DNA of 64,000 nucleotides from Spirulina major PCC 6313 (GCF_001890765.1 NZ_KV878783.1:4802771-4866770), one strand, 5' to 3'; numbered from the stretch's first letter, positions 45,769-55,086 are shown. Translations and numbers: made by a program. Notes: generated from the letters alone by a model not told the origin.

Positions 45769-47037
45769 ATGGCTGATTCTCTACCGTTGATAGCTGATCT
45801 TGACCGTGTTGATGAATCAACGGTGGCTCCTCCGTGGCGCGATCGCCTCACGGCCCTCGATCTCACCCCGCCGCAACTCCTTTTTCCCCAAACCCTCCCC
45901 GCCCTCCAAGCGGTGATCCGCCATCTCCACCACAGCGGCGGCACGATGCGACCCTGTGGCATGGGCACAAAACTGACCTGGGGCGGGATTGGCCCACCGG
46001 TGGACTATCTCGTCAGTGATGCCGCGCTGCATCGCATCATCGATCATGCCGTGGGGGATTTGACGATCACCGTCGAAGCGGGAATTTCCCTCGCCGCCGT
46101 TCAAGCCCATCTCGCCCCCACGGGTCAGTTTCTCCCCCTCGATCCGGCCTATCCAGACCAGGCGACCCTGGGCGGCATTGTGGCGACGGCGGATGCGGGG
46201 AGTTGGCGACAGCGGTACGGGGGGGTGCGGGATCTGCTGTTGGGGATGACGATGGTGCGGGCGGATGGGGCGATCGCGAAAGCCGGGGGACGGGTGGTGA
46301 AAAATGTGGCGGGCTATGACTTGATGAAGCTGCTGACGGGGTCCTTTGGCACGTTGGGTATGGTGGCAGAGTTGACCTTTCGCACCTATCCCCTGCCGGA
46401 AACTACGGCGACGCGAATCCTGACGGGATCAACGGAGGCGATCGCCGCCACCACCCAAACCCTGTTAAACTCCACCCTCACGCCGGTACGCTTGGATCTG
46501 TTGAACGGCTTGCTGATGCGGGCTGGGGGGGGACGGGGCGCGTTAGGTCTGGGGGTAGAATTCGCCAGTATTGCGGCCAGTGTGGCGGTGCAGCTTGACC
46601 AATTGGACGCGATCGCCACTCAACAGGGCCTAACGATCACCACCCCAGCCCCCGATTTTTGGGACACCCTCACCGCCACGGTGCGCACTCCCGCCCACAG
46701 TGACGCGATCACGGCGCGGTTTGGTGTCTTGCCGACGGCGTTACCAGATCTGTTGGCGAATCTGCCCACGACAGCGATCGCCCTCGGCAACGGTGGCAGC
46801 GGTCTCGGTTTTTGCCAATTTCCCGCCGGGATCACAGCGGATCAACTGCGGCGGGTGCGGCGACAATGCGCACAGCAGCGGGGCTTCTTCACCCTCCTTG
46901 ATGCTCCGGCGGCCCTCAAACACACCATCGATCCGTGGGGCTATCCGGGCAATGCGATCGCCCTAATGCGCCAAGTCAAACAGAGCTTTGATCCTCAAAA
47001 CGGCTTCAGTCCCGGCATCTTTGTAGACGGCATCTAA
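45769..47037 (+). CDS. glcE: Glycolate oxidase subunit GlcE (FAD-binding)
   Basis: 422 residues from ATG 45769; the frame upstream is not conserved. FAD_binding_4 domain: GMGTKLTWGG (about 64-73), LDPAYPDQATLGGIVATADAGSW, VKNVAGYDLMKLLTGSFGTLG. The short C-terminal domain lacks the metal/substrate residues of GlcD, as expected for GlcE. Partner for the GlcD encoded 44 kb away. Monocistronic. Confidence 0.85.
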   Translation: MADSLPLIADLDRVDESTVAPPWRDRLTALDLTPPQLLFPQTLPALQAVIRHLHHSGGTMRPCGMGTKLTWGGIGPPVDYLVSDAALHRIIDHAVGDLTITVEAGISLAAVQAHLAPTGQFLPLDPAYPDQATLGGIVATADAGSWRQRYGGVRDLLLGMTMVRADGAIAKAGGRVVKNVAGYDLMKLLTGSFGTLGMVAELTFRTYPLPETTATRILTGSTEAIAATTQTLLNSTLTPVRLDLLNGLLMRAGGGRGALGLGVEFASIAASVAVQLDQLDAIATQQGLTITTPAPDFWDTLTATVRTPAHSDAITARFGVLPTALPDLLANLPTTAIALGNGGSGLGFCQFPAGITADQLRRVRRQCAQQRGFFTLLDAPAALKHTIDPWGYPGNAIALMRQVKQSFDPQNGFSPGIFVDGI

Positions 47038-47051
47038 GGCCAGGCGCGAGC

Positions 47052-48404
47052 TTAAGCGGGGTCTAACGCCGCCGTCACCGCCGGATCTTCATCTAACAAC
47101 CAAATCCCCGACGCGATCTTCGGTTGATGCACCGCTAGATTCATCCCCTGCTGTAACCCAAACACCAGCAAAACCAACGTCTCCGCCAATTTCGGATCAA
47201 ACCGCTTCCCGGCTTGGGCTTGACAGATGGCCAGGGCATCCTGGAACGGTTGGTCACGCTCCGCATCCCTCGCATGGAGCACAGCCTGTTGAAACTGCGC
47301 CACGATCGCTAAAATTCTCGACTCCAACGGAATTGCATCATAGGCTAGCCCGTCCGGTCTGCCCGACCCGTCCCACGCCTCGGCTTGGTGGGTAATGATT
47401 TGGCTAATCGCTTGCAGTTGGGGCATGATCCGCAACACTGCCGCTTTGGGGAGAATCCCCTGTTTCGCGAACGCTTGATGCTGGGCTTCGGTTTGAAGCT
47501 CACCCAGGGGCGCATTCCCGGTGAGGGGAGCGAGGCGATGGAGCAACCCAGCCAGGCGCAACCGTTTAATCTGCCAGGCCGGGAGATCCAAGAGTTGCCC
47601 CATGGTTTCGGCCAAGGTCGCCACTTCGCCGGCGGCGTTGGGATTATTCACATCGGCCTGATCAATGAGTTGAGCCATGCGCAGGAACGCTTGCATCTCA
47701 TTGGACAGAAGATTGTCATGGAGGATGGGACTGGGTTGGGTGGTGCTCGATTGGCTGTCTTGGAGGGCTTGCACCACATTCATTACCACGGTATTGAGGT
47801 CATCGCGCTGACATGAGCCAAAGTCCTGGGTCATGGTGGTGAGTTGTTGGCCCCAGTGGTTGGCTAGGGTGGGGTTGTAGGCGTGAATATGAGCGATCGC
47901 TAATTGCAGCGTTTCATGCACTAAGTTCGACTCGAACGTCCAAAACCCATAGAATTTTCGCTCTAGATCGTCCTGGGGTTGGCCCGCCTCGCCATAGTCA
48001 GCCTCGGAGAGTTCTTGACATAGCACCATGGCGCTATAGGTGGGGGATAGGATGATTAAGTGCCATTCTTGGGCAACGGGATCATCGGTGGTGAGTTCGA
48101 TAATGTCTACATTGTCCTGGGCGGCGGTGGAATGCTCGACAAACCCGGAGTCAGCGGCGACGAGGATGGCGATCTGGCTGGATTTTTGGGCGATCGCCGC
48201 ATAGCGTTCGGCTTCTTGGGCGTACCATTTACCCTGCTGAAATGCTGCCATGATCAGGGGAGGGTGCTCCGATTCAAGGACAAAATCTTCGAGGGCGTGG
48301 CACAGGGCAATCAAAGTATTTTTGTAATACACCCCTAAGTTAATCGGATGACCTGTGTTTTGGTGGGCCGTACAAAGTTTTTCGAGCAGTGAGCCTGAGC
48401 GCAT
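47052..48404 (-). CDS. DICT sensory domain plus HD-like output protein
   Basis: 450 residues, cytoplasmic. N-terminal DICT domain (about 18-155: INLGVYYKNTLIALCHALEDF, YAAIAQKSSQIAILVA, WHLIILSPTYSAMVLC). C-terminal half is HD-GYP-like: RLRLAGLLHRLAPL and HQAEAWDGSGRPDGL. The catalytic HD is not clear at the expected place, and the GYP is replaced by RPD, so c-di-GMP hydrolysis is doubtful. A regulatory role in light or redox signalling is common for DICT proteins. Confidence 0.8.
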   Translation of the reverse strand: MRSGSLLEKLCTAHQNTGHPINLGVYYKNTLIALCHALEDFVLESEHPPLIMAAFQQGKWYAQEAERYAAIAQKSSQIAILVAADSGFVEHSTAAQDNVDIIELTTDDPVAQEWHLIILSPTYSAMVLCQELSEADYGEAGQPQDDLERKFYGFWTFESNLVHETLQLAIAHIHAYNPTLANHWGQQLTTMTQDFGSCQRDDLNTVVMNVVQALQDSQSSTTQPSPILHDNLLSNEMQAFLRMAQLIDQADVNNPNAAGEVATLAETMGQLLDLPAWQIKRLRLAGLLHRLAPLTGNAPLGELQTEAQHQAFAKQGILPKAAVLRIMPQLQAISQIITHQAEAWDGSGRPDGLAYDAIPLESRILAIVAQFQQAVLHARDAERDQPFQDALAICQAQAGKRFDPKLAETLVLLVFGLQQGMNLAVHQPKIASGIWLLDEDPAVTAALDPA

Positions 48405-48617
48405 AATAAACCGACACTATATAACAACAAAAAAACGAGATATTTGTAAATGTTCAAGAGCAGTGATGAGCGTAATCGGGACGATCGCACCGCTGTGAAT
48501 GAGGGCACAGGCTTCGTATCACCACCCCCACTATCCTCCACCATCATGCCTTGTGATCAATAATCTTATCGAGAATTATGACGTGATCCGGTGCTGGAAG
48601 GTTCAGGGTTGCCCTCT
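48405..48617. other. Gap upstream of the DICT gene
   Basis: 213 bases with no gene or repeat supported; AT-rich TATATAACAAC just upstream of the DICT start is a plausible promoter. Confidence 0.3.
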
Positions 48618-48779
48618 CTACACTTCCGGTTGGCGATCGGTTTGGGGTAAATTGGGCGATCGCTGAATATCCCGATAGTCGTAACCACGGTGTTCTAAAT
48701 GATTGACAAACTGATCGGGGTGGGAGGGCTTGGGTGGGTCGGATTGGCGTTGTTTTTTGCGTTTGGCGTTACGTCCCAT
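48618..48779 (-). CDS. 53-residue basic hypothetical protein
   Basis: Starts ATG (complement of 48777-48779) with MGRNAKRKKQRQSDPPKP, then HPDQFVNHLEHRGYDYRDI and ends QRSPNLPQTDRQPEV. The Lys/Arg-rich head and tidy central helix look like a real small cyanobacterial protein, and the opening resembles nucleic-acid-binding tails. No promoter or partner was identified. Length is near the limit where chance frames occur. Confidence 0.5.
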   Translation of the reverse strand: MGRNAKRKKQRQSDPPKPSHPDQFVNHLEHRGYDYRDIQRSPNLPQTDRQPEV

Positions 48780-48927
48780 GGTGGTGGGTAATCCGTTGTG
48801 ATTGGGGTGCGATCGCGAGAATTTGGAGATATGTTAACCTAGCTTCAGCCTCGATCTAGCTAAACGCAGCAATCGTTTACAGAGCAAGGGGTACGAAACG
48901 CAATTCTTAACTTTTTGGTGTGAGTCA

Positions 48928-51477
48928 ATGTCGAAACTAGTCGGTCATCTCCTTCAAACGGCTCCGTTTGTTCTGGCAGCCTCATTCGTAACCCATCAGG
49001 GGACTGCCGCAGCCACCCCCAACCCAGTCATCGATGAACTTGAGTCTTCAGATCATGTGGCGATCGCGCCTGACGATTGGCAAGCGGCAACCCCACCCGT
49101 ACCGAATCCTGAACTAGATTTACGTGACCCCGCTCCCGTTGCTGCGGATTCAGCACCGGTCACCTTCGCCGCCGATCCCCTGCTTCAATCAGAAGGGCTA
49201 CCGGCGAACATCCCAGCCCCCGTCGCAGCGGCGGCAGTCGCTGAACCCGAATTTGTTGAACCGGCTGAAACAACAGAGTTTGCTGAACCTGAATTTGTTG
49301 AACCGGCTGAAACAACGGAATTTGCTGCACCTGAATTTGTTGAACCGGCTGAAACAACGGAATTTGCTGCACCTGAATTTGTTGAACCGGCTGAAACGAC
49401 AGAATTTGCTGCACCCGAATTTGTTGAACCGGCGGAAACGACAGAATTTGCTGCACCCACAACCGACAGTGTTGATGCAGAACCCACGGTTGTCTTAGAA
49501 CCCGCAGAGAATTCCCTAGATCCCAGGGTTGCGGTGGAGCCAGTGGCCCCGATCTCTGCATGGGATCGCGCACCGGTTCCCGCTGCGATGCCAACCCCAG
49601 GGATGGATGAGGAGGGCGCGAAGTTTGCTCCAGATCTAGCGGTGCAAACGGCTTCAGAGTCCGTTGAAAGTTTAGACGAATTAGATTATGACGGGGTGAT
49701 TGAGGGGGTGGAATGGATTGTCCCTGCGACGATTCCCACCGCAACACCGCTAGAACAGACCGACAGTCAAAGCACCCCGACGGAATCCCTCGCCCCGTCG
49801 CAGTCGCCTCAATTGCCCTTGGATGTGCTGGAGTTGACCCCGATTCCGGGCTTAGATGCCCCTACCCCCGATACAACTCTAGATGAGCTTGAAACCGAGG
49901 GCATGGATGAAGCGATCGCACAACCTTCCGTCGATCAACTCCTCCAAGAAATCAATCAATACAGCACCGAAGACACCAACAACAATTTGGGTCAAGGAGT
50001 CACCGATGCGTCGCAATTCCGAGATGTGTTCCCCACAGATTGGGCCTACACCGCCTTGGATGACCTCGTGCGTCGCTATGACTGCATCAAAGGCTATCCC
50101 GATGGGTCATTCCGGGGGAATCGTGCCCTGAGTCGCTATGAATTTGCCGCCGGTTTAAACGCCTGTGTGCAGCAAATTGAGCGGATTATCGCCGAAACCA
50201 CCTCCGAATTGGCCACCCGTGCCGATCTTGAAGTGATGCAACGGTTAGTCCAAGAGTTTGAACCGGAATTAGCGACGATCAGTGCGCGGGTGGACGACCT
50301 TGAAGGCCGGGTGGCGTTTCTCGAAGAGCACCAATTTTCCACCACTACCAAACTCAACGCTGAAGTCCTCTTTGCCGTTAATGGTATTTTTCCGAATTCC
50401 GATGACTACGACACCAACGGTGACGGGGTGACGGAACTCGCTACAGATAACGATGCGGTGTTTCAAAACCGGGTTCGTCTCAATTTAGACACTTCCTTTA
50501 CCGGGCGCGATCGCCTCCGGACTCGCCTCCAAGCCGGGAACGTCACCAACTGGAGCGGTATCTACGGCCGCGATGGTGTGACTTACGAAACCCGCTACGG
50601 CTTCCAAACCAACACTAACAACGCTGTGGAAGTGAGCACCCTCGCCTACCTCTTCCCCGTTGGTGAAAAAGGGACGGCGCAAGTGTTCGCCAACTCCGTC
50701 GGCATGGATGATTTACTGTCGCCAATCAACCCTTTCAACTCCTCTGGCGGTGGTTCCATTTCTCGGTTTGGGCAATTTAACCCGATTTTGCGCGTGGGCG
50801 GCCAGAACCAAGGCTTGGGCCTGTCCTATCAACTCACCGATCAGTTTGATGTGTCCGTTGGCTACACCACGGGGGATGGTAATAACCCCACTGTGGGCAT
50901 TTTTGACGGTTCCTATGCGCTGGGGGGACAGGTGAAGTATGCGAGCGATCGCGTCTCGGCGGCGTTGGTTTATCTCAACAGCTACAACCTTAGCGGGCAA
51001 GGCCTCAGCCACAGCACCGGCAGCGTTGCCAGTAACTTAATTTCCCCCAATCATACCGTTTCCGCCGATAACTTCGGGGCAGAACTCCTGATCCGACCCA
51101 GTGACTCCCTGTTTGTCGGGGGTTGGGTTGGTTTTAGTAAAGCCACTGTCAATAACGTCGGCAATGCTGATGTGTGGAATTTTGCCGTCACTGTTGGCCT
51201 CGAAGATGTGGGCGGCGAAGGGAACCTCTTAGGGTTTGTCGTGGGTCAACAGCCCCGCCTCCTCGACAGTAATACCGCTGTGACGGATGCCGTGTTGGGC
51301 AGTGCATCGGGCAGCGGCGATTTGGACATTGGCTATCATTTAGAGGCGTTCTATCGATTCGCGGTAAATGAGCGCATTGATATTACGCCCGGTGTGATCT
51401 GGTTAACGAACCCTGGCCACAACGATGCGAACAATGACGTGATTGCCGCCACGATTCGCACCCGTTTCCGGTTCTAG
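48928..51477 (+). CDS. Iron-uptake porin: SLH domain plus OprB-type barrel, with N-terminal repeats
   Basis: 849 residues, larger than the usual 500-600. Signal-like start (1-28). Then 280-odd acidic residues of low complexity with five tandem 14-residue repeats EFVEPAETTEFAAP (49249-49458). SLH domain near 365-415 (DVFPTDWAYTALDDLVRRY, KGYPDGSFRG, SRYEFAAGLNAC). Coiled coil (about 415-470) spans the periplasm. Barrel from about 475 to the terminal ...IRTRFRF. Such porins anchor the outer membrane to peptidoglycan and let inorganic ions, including iron, pass. Confidence 0.88.
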   Translation: MSKLVGHLLQTAPFVLAASFVTHQGTAAATPNPVIDELESSDHVAIAPDDWQAATPPVPNPELDLRDPAPVAADSAPVTFAADPLLQSEGLPANIPAPVAAAAVAEPEFVEPAETTEFAEPEFVEPAETTEFAAPEFVEPAETTEFAAPEFVEPAETTEFAAPEFVEPAETTEFAAPTTDSVDAEPTVVLEPAENSLDPRVAVEPVAPISAWDRAPVPAAMPTPGMDEEGAKFAPDLAVQTASESVESLDELDYDGVIEGVEWIVPATIPTATPLEQTDSQSTPTESLAPSQSPQLPLDVLELTPIPGLDAPTPDTTLDELETEGMDEAIAQPSVDQLLQEINQYSTEDTNNNLGQGVTDASQFRDVFPTDWAYTALDDLVRRYDCIKGYPDGSFRGNRALSRYEFAAGLNACVQQIERIIAETTSELATRADLEVMQRLVQEFEPELATISARVDDLEGRVAFLEEHQFSTTTKLNAEVLFAVNGIFPNSDDYDTNGDGVTELATDNDAVFQNRVRLNLDTSFTGRDRLRTRLQAGNVTNWSGIYGRDGVTYETRYGFQTNTNNAVEVSTLAYLFPVGEKGTAQVFANSVGMDDLLSPINPFNSSGGGSISRFGQFNPILRVGGQNQGLGLSYQLTDQFDVSVGYTTGDGNNPTVGIFDGSYALGGQVKYASDRVSAALVYLNSYNLSGQGLSHSTGSVASNLISPNHTVSADNFGAELLIRPSDSLFVGGWVGFSKATVNNVGNADVWNFAVTVGLEDVGGEGNLLGFVVGQQPRLLDSNTAVTDAVLGSASGSGDLDIGYHLEAFYRFAVNERIDITPGVIWLTNPGHNDANNDVIAATIRTRFRF
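49249..49458 (+). repeat. Five 42-bp tandem repeats in the porin gene
   Basis: Each unit encodes EFVEPAETTEFA(A/E)P. Units 2 to 5 differ by few, mostly silent, bases (CAACGG/CGACAG), so they were recently duplicated. Frame is preserved by the multiple-of-three length. Confidence 0.85.
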
Positions 51478-51492
51478 TTCTTGATCACACCT

Positions 51493-51750
51493 TTACCATT
51501 TCAACACCGCCGCGTCGATCCCCTCTTCGCGGCGGATTTTGCTGTCGGCTTCAAACCAGGTGATGATTTGCGCGGGGGTGAGGTCTGCGATCGCCACTTC
51601 ATAATCCGCCGCAATCTTCACCAACAGTCGGAGAGATGAAATCGTCAACCGCGTTAAAAATTTCTCTGGTGTTGATAACAAAGCCGCATCCACAGCAGCA
51701 GATTCATCAGGGCTTAAAAATTGGGTTCCGGGTTGTTGAGGGCTTGGCAT
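51493..51750 (-). CDS. Small conserved-looking hypothetical protein
   Basis: 85 residues from ATG 51750 (51756 adds two). SPDESAAVDAALLSTPEKFLTRLTISSLRLLVKIAADY then LTPAQIITWFEADSKIRREEGIDAAVLKW. Predicted helical, acidic, cytoplasmic, without cysteine. I recognise no named family. Convergent with the porin gene; 94 bases beyond the Crp-like gene. Confidence 0.55.
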   Translation of the reverse strand: MPSPQQPGTQFLSPDESAAVDAALLSTPEKFLTRLTISSLRLLVKIAADYEVAIADLTPAQIITWFEADSKIRREEGIDAAVLKW

Positions 51751-51850
51751 AATCAAACGTCAGGGTTTGCAGGGTATTTTAAACTCTAAACCTTTGAAAC
51801 GCTAAACCATCACCGCCCAGAATCGTCACTCTAGCGCGATCGCGCCGCCC

Positions 51851-52534
51851 TTAAACCCGACCCGCTAAATGGCTCAACTGCTTCAGATTGACAATACATA
51901 AACTCCGCTGCTGCTCGTCAAGTTCCACCCAGCTTTTACTGTGGAGTTTTTCAAGGATTTGGCGCACCTCATCGGCGGTCGTGTCGGAAATTTGCGCCAG
52001 ATCACTATCGGGAACCCGAAGGATCTCGGTGCCTTTTGCCGTGGGTTGGCCATAGTTTTCTGCGAGCATCACCAGCATTTTCGCCAGTTTGATCGCGGGG
52101 GGTTGGTTGCGCAGTTGAAAGCGAATATTGGAGTGGCGCAGGCGTTGCACCATGAGTTGCAACATCCGGTGATGGAGTTGGGGGTCTTTAAAGAGGGTTT
52201 GGATGAAGCGTTGGGCGGAGACGCTGAGGAGTTCGACGGGACAGAGGGCAACCACATCAGTGGAGCGGGGCGATTCATCGAGGATCGCCATTTCCCCAAA
52301 GAAGTCCCCCCGGCCCATGACGGCGAGGGTGATCGCATCTTCGCCCGCCAAACGGCGAACTTTAACCCAACCGGAGACAATGAAGTAGACTGCGTTTCCC
52401 CAGGCATCTTCCATTAATACCGCCCGGTCGCGGGGATAGCTGTGCTTGACGGCAACGGAGAGCAGCCATTCGAGGGTTTCGGGACTGGCGGTATTAAATA
52501 GGGGGAAAAGCTCGCTAAAAGCTTTGATCTCCAT
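51851..52534 (-). CDS. Crp/Fnr-family transcription regulator
   Basis: 227 residues. Cyclic-nucleotide-binding-like domain (about 10-120) with the phosphate-binding cassette FFGEMAILDESPRSTDVVA; the R and S needed for cAMP are present. Dimer helix around 125-150. HTH near 175-205 (DSDLAQISDTTADEVRQILEKL). It is not NtcA by its HTH. Divergent from the histidine kinase gene across 138 bases, so it may regulate itself and the kinase. Confidence 0.88.
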   Translation of the reverse strand: MEIKAFSELFPLFNTASPETLEWLLSVAVKHSYPRDRAVLMEDAWGNAVYFIVSGWVKVRRLAGEDAITLAVMGRGDFFGEMAILDESPRSTDVVALCPVELLSVSAQRFIQTLFKDPQLHHRMLQLMVQRLRHSNIRFQLRNQPPAIKLAKMLVMLAENYGQPTAKGTEILRVPDSDLAQISDTTADEVRQILEKLHSKSWVELDEQQRSLCIVNLKQLSHLAGRV

Positions 52535-52672
52535 GAAGACTTATCGGGTTCAAGATGCTTTTAATCTTATCACCTGGTACTAAGCTTGCGAGATCTGGAT
52601 TGCGGTGAGGGGGAGGGAGGCGATCGCACTGACAGATTGCGCTAGATTGGAACGATAAATGGGGATCTCACC

Positions 52673-53926
52673 ATGGGCGATCGCTTTCAAGAACGGTCGT
52701 TTCGGCTGTTGCTGTATTTGGAATGGATTTTATTGGGGATTGCAATTATCGCCGCCCTGTCAATCCGCCACCCGCCGCCGATGATGCTGGGGGGACTGCG
52801 ACCGGGCCCGCCGCCGCCCCGTGACTTACCTTGGGCGGTGCTGGGCTGCATTGTGGTGTTGGGGGGGTTGGGGTTGCGCTTGCCGACGGGATCGCTGGCA
52901 GTGAAAATTCTCTACACGATCGCAGGATTTAGCCTCAGTTGGTTAACGGTGTCTTTGGGGGGGCGGGGTAATACGGTGTTTTCGGCGCTGCTGTTGGTGG
53001 TGGTGTTGCGGGCCTGTGTGTTGTTTCCCTGGCGGGGGCGGATCGTGACGGCGATCGCGGCCTATGGGGGGTTTGTGTTGCTGTTGTGGCGACGGGTGCA
53101 ACATTTTGCGATGCGGGGGGACAGGCTGGGGCGATCGCTCGATACCCTGCAACAACAGCAATTTTTAACCAGTTTGACGATTAACGCGGCGTTGCTCTAT
53201 GGCTTGGTGTTGCTGTTTGTGATGCTCCTCGTGGGGGCGGTGCTCTCAGAACGGGAAAGCCGCGAGGCCTTGCTGATGGCCAATACTCGCCTGCGTCGCT
53301 ATGCTCTGCTCATTGAAAACCAAGCCATGCTCCAAGAACGGAGCCGCATCGCCCGCGAAATGCACGATTCCGTCGGCCATGCCCTCACCGCCCAAAGCAT
53401 TCAACTGGAAAATGCGGCACTCTCGTACTGCCAAGGCGACCCGGAACAGGGCCAAACCCACCTCAGCGCGGCGCGACAATTGGGTAAAGATGCGCTGCGG
53501 GATGTGCGGCAGTCGGTGGCATCGCTGCAAACAAGTCCGATCCAGGGGCGATCGCTCCCCCAGGCCGTGCAAGCGTTGGCGGATAATTTCACCCAAACAA
53601 CCCAAATCTCGGTGGAGTTGGCGATCGCCCCCCTCAAAACCATTCCCCCTGAACTCAACACCGCCCTCTATCGCCTCGTCCAAGAAGCCCTCACCAATAT
53701 CACCCGCTACAGCGCCGCTTCCCAAGTCCAGATCAGCCTCACCGCCGCGCCGGGCCAGATCAGCTTGACGATCGCGGACAATGGCCGAGGGTTTGATCAA
53801 CGCCAAAACACCACAGGCTTCGGGCTACGGAGTATGCGCGATCGCATCGAAGCGATCGGCGGCCAGTTTCAGATCCACAGTGAACCGGGTCAAGGCTGCA
53901 CGATTCGCGCCCTCATTCCCCGCTAA
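52673..53926 (+). CDS. Membrane sensor histidine kinase, NarX/DesK type
   Basis: 417 residues. N-terminal half: about five hydrophobic helices (15-35, 55-75, 80-105, 108-132, 165-195). Dimerisation/phosphoacceptor (HisKA_3) motif REMHDSVGHALTAQS near 228-242. HATPase_c with LVQEALTNITRYS and DNGRGF, GLRSMRDR. The usual LuxR-type response regulator next to such kinases is missing; the gene is followed by non-coding DNA and IS remnants. Possibly the partner was lost or is elsewhere. Confidence 0.88.
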   Translation: MGDRFQERSFRLLLYLEWILLGIAIIAALSIRHPPPMMLGGLRPGPPPPRDLPWAVLGCIVVLGGLGLRLPTGSLAVKILYTIAGFSLSWLTVSLGGRGNTVFSALLLVVVLRACVLFPWRGRIVTAIAAYGGFVLLLWRRVQHFAMRGDRLGRSLDTLQQQQFLTSLTINAALLYGLVLLFVMLLVGAVLSERESREALLMANTRLRRYALLIENQAMLQERSRIAREMHDSVGHALTAQSIQLENAALSYCQGDPEQGQTHLSAARQLGKDALRDVRQSVASLQTSPIQGRSLPQAVQALADNFTQTTQISVELAIAPLKTIPPELNTALYRLVQEALTNITRYSAASQVQISLTAAPGQISLTIADNGRGFDQRQNTTGFGLRSMRDRIEAIGGQFQIHSEPGQGCTIRALIPR

Positions 53927-54154
53927 GCGATCGCCCCGACGACCCAAAACCACAGAATACCGGTGTTTTAGCCTTTTTTACGGATTGATTCAGTGTCGCC
54001 CCACTGCATCAAAAGCGACTGGACAAGTTTGAGGCGGTGATTCCCCTCGGATATGGCTCCAATCCGTCAGCGAATGAGAGAGAAGAGGCGCGATCGCATT
54101 CCCTGTGCTGCGATCCCTTGGTCGGGGGAAGCATGGTGCGATCGCCTGCGTTAC

Positions 54155-54613
54155 GAAAATAGTGCGGGAGTCTGAAAGCCCCGTCAATTGATTGCGGGGA
54201 TGAAAGACGACACGAGCGACGTTAGTCGCCCTCCTTGGGGCAGTGGTGTTGGGCTGGTTATATTGGATTTCAAACGTCCAAGAACGATCACAAGGCTAAA
54301 AATCGACAGGCCTGGAAGCATTTCAGGGTAAGCAGGCAGCATAATGAGTGGGCGGATTGCCTGCGTCATCCAATCTAACGATTTGGTTGCCTCGGAAGAC
54401 TTGAATGTGAACGGGTTAGTCTGGGATCGGCATCGGGCTGAGTCGGTAGTGAAGCAGGTTTGTATCCTGCGCCTTGGACTAACTACCGTGGGGCACAGGG
54501 GACGTTATCCGCTTGGGGAGATTAGACCTCTGGCGGGGTTGGAGCAATCCGGCTCGGTTAAGTCCGGTCGATGAACCCAGAATCCCCGTCGCTGTCTTCG
54601 CGGGGAGTGTCAA
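54155..54613 (+). mobile_element. tnpB-deleted IS608-like derivative, copy D
   Basis: 459 bp from after TTAC (54151-54154) to TCAA (54610-54613). Same deletion structure and very similar sequence as copy B, including the chimeric RHRAES..CILRLGL join, but with its own small changes (for example a short deletion near 54359). Flanks differ from B, so the deleted element moved as a unit. Confidence 0.75.
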
Positions 54614-54928
54614 CCTATCGATCGACCAGGGTTCGCAGCGGATCTTCTGGGGAAATGTTGGGGCCGACACCGCGAAAATTTTGGGTTTTTGTTTACCAAA
54701 ATTCATGGGTCTAGAGCAACGTCCTGCCAGGACGGCTTCTTATTGTTTATGATTAGCGTAGCGGATAGGGTAATCAACCGCTTTAAAAACCCGATGCTAC
54801 CTAACTCGTAGCGACTGAACCTTGGAAATTGAATCTATGGGGTTCTACTTCATTGTTCTAGACCTCCCTGCAAGTAGGTAAAAGATTCACAGGGACTAGA
54901 CGAATCAGTTTTTGGCAAATATTGCTGC
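54614..54928. other. Non-coding DNA between two IS608-like right ends
   Basis: No gene supported. A TTAC at 54693-54696 followed 24 bases later by hairpin CGTCCTG-CCAGGACG might be the left end of remnant E, but the left-end sequence does not match copies A-D. The rest is AT-rich and featureless. Confidence 0.3.
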
Positions 54929-55086
54929 CAATCCAAACAAACTTTGGAGCAATCCAACTACGGTGGGGCACACCGAAAGTAACGCTTGGGGAGAGAACCA
55001 CCTCTATGTAGGACTTCGCAAGGAATCCTAGGTAAGTGGACTCGGTGAGCCAAGAATCCCCGTGCCTTTAGGCCGGGAAGTGTCAA
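54929..55086 (+). mobile_element. 3' remnant of an IS608-like element, copy E
   Basis: ATTGCTGCCAATCC then TTGGAGCAATCCAACTACGG and GGGGCACACC align with the tnpB end NAAINILRLGLTTVGHTG. The right end follows with AGAATCCCCG..CCGGGAAGTGTCAA and the terminal TCAA at 55083-55086. More divergent than A-D, so an older insertion. It lies 163 bases upstream of the protease start. Confidence 0.6.
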
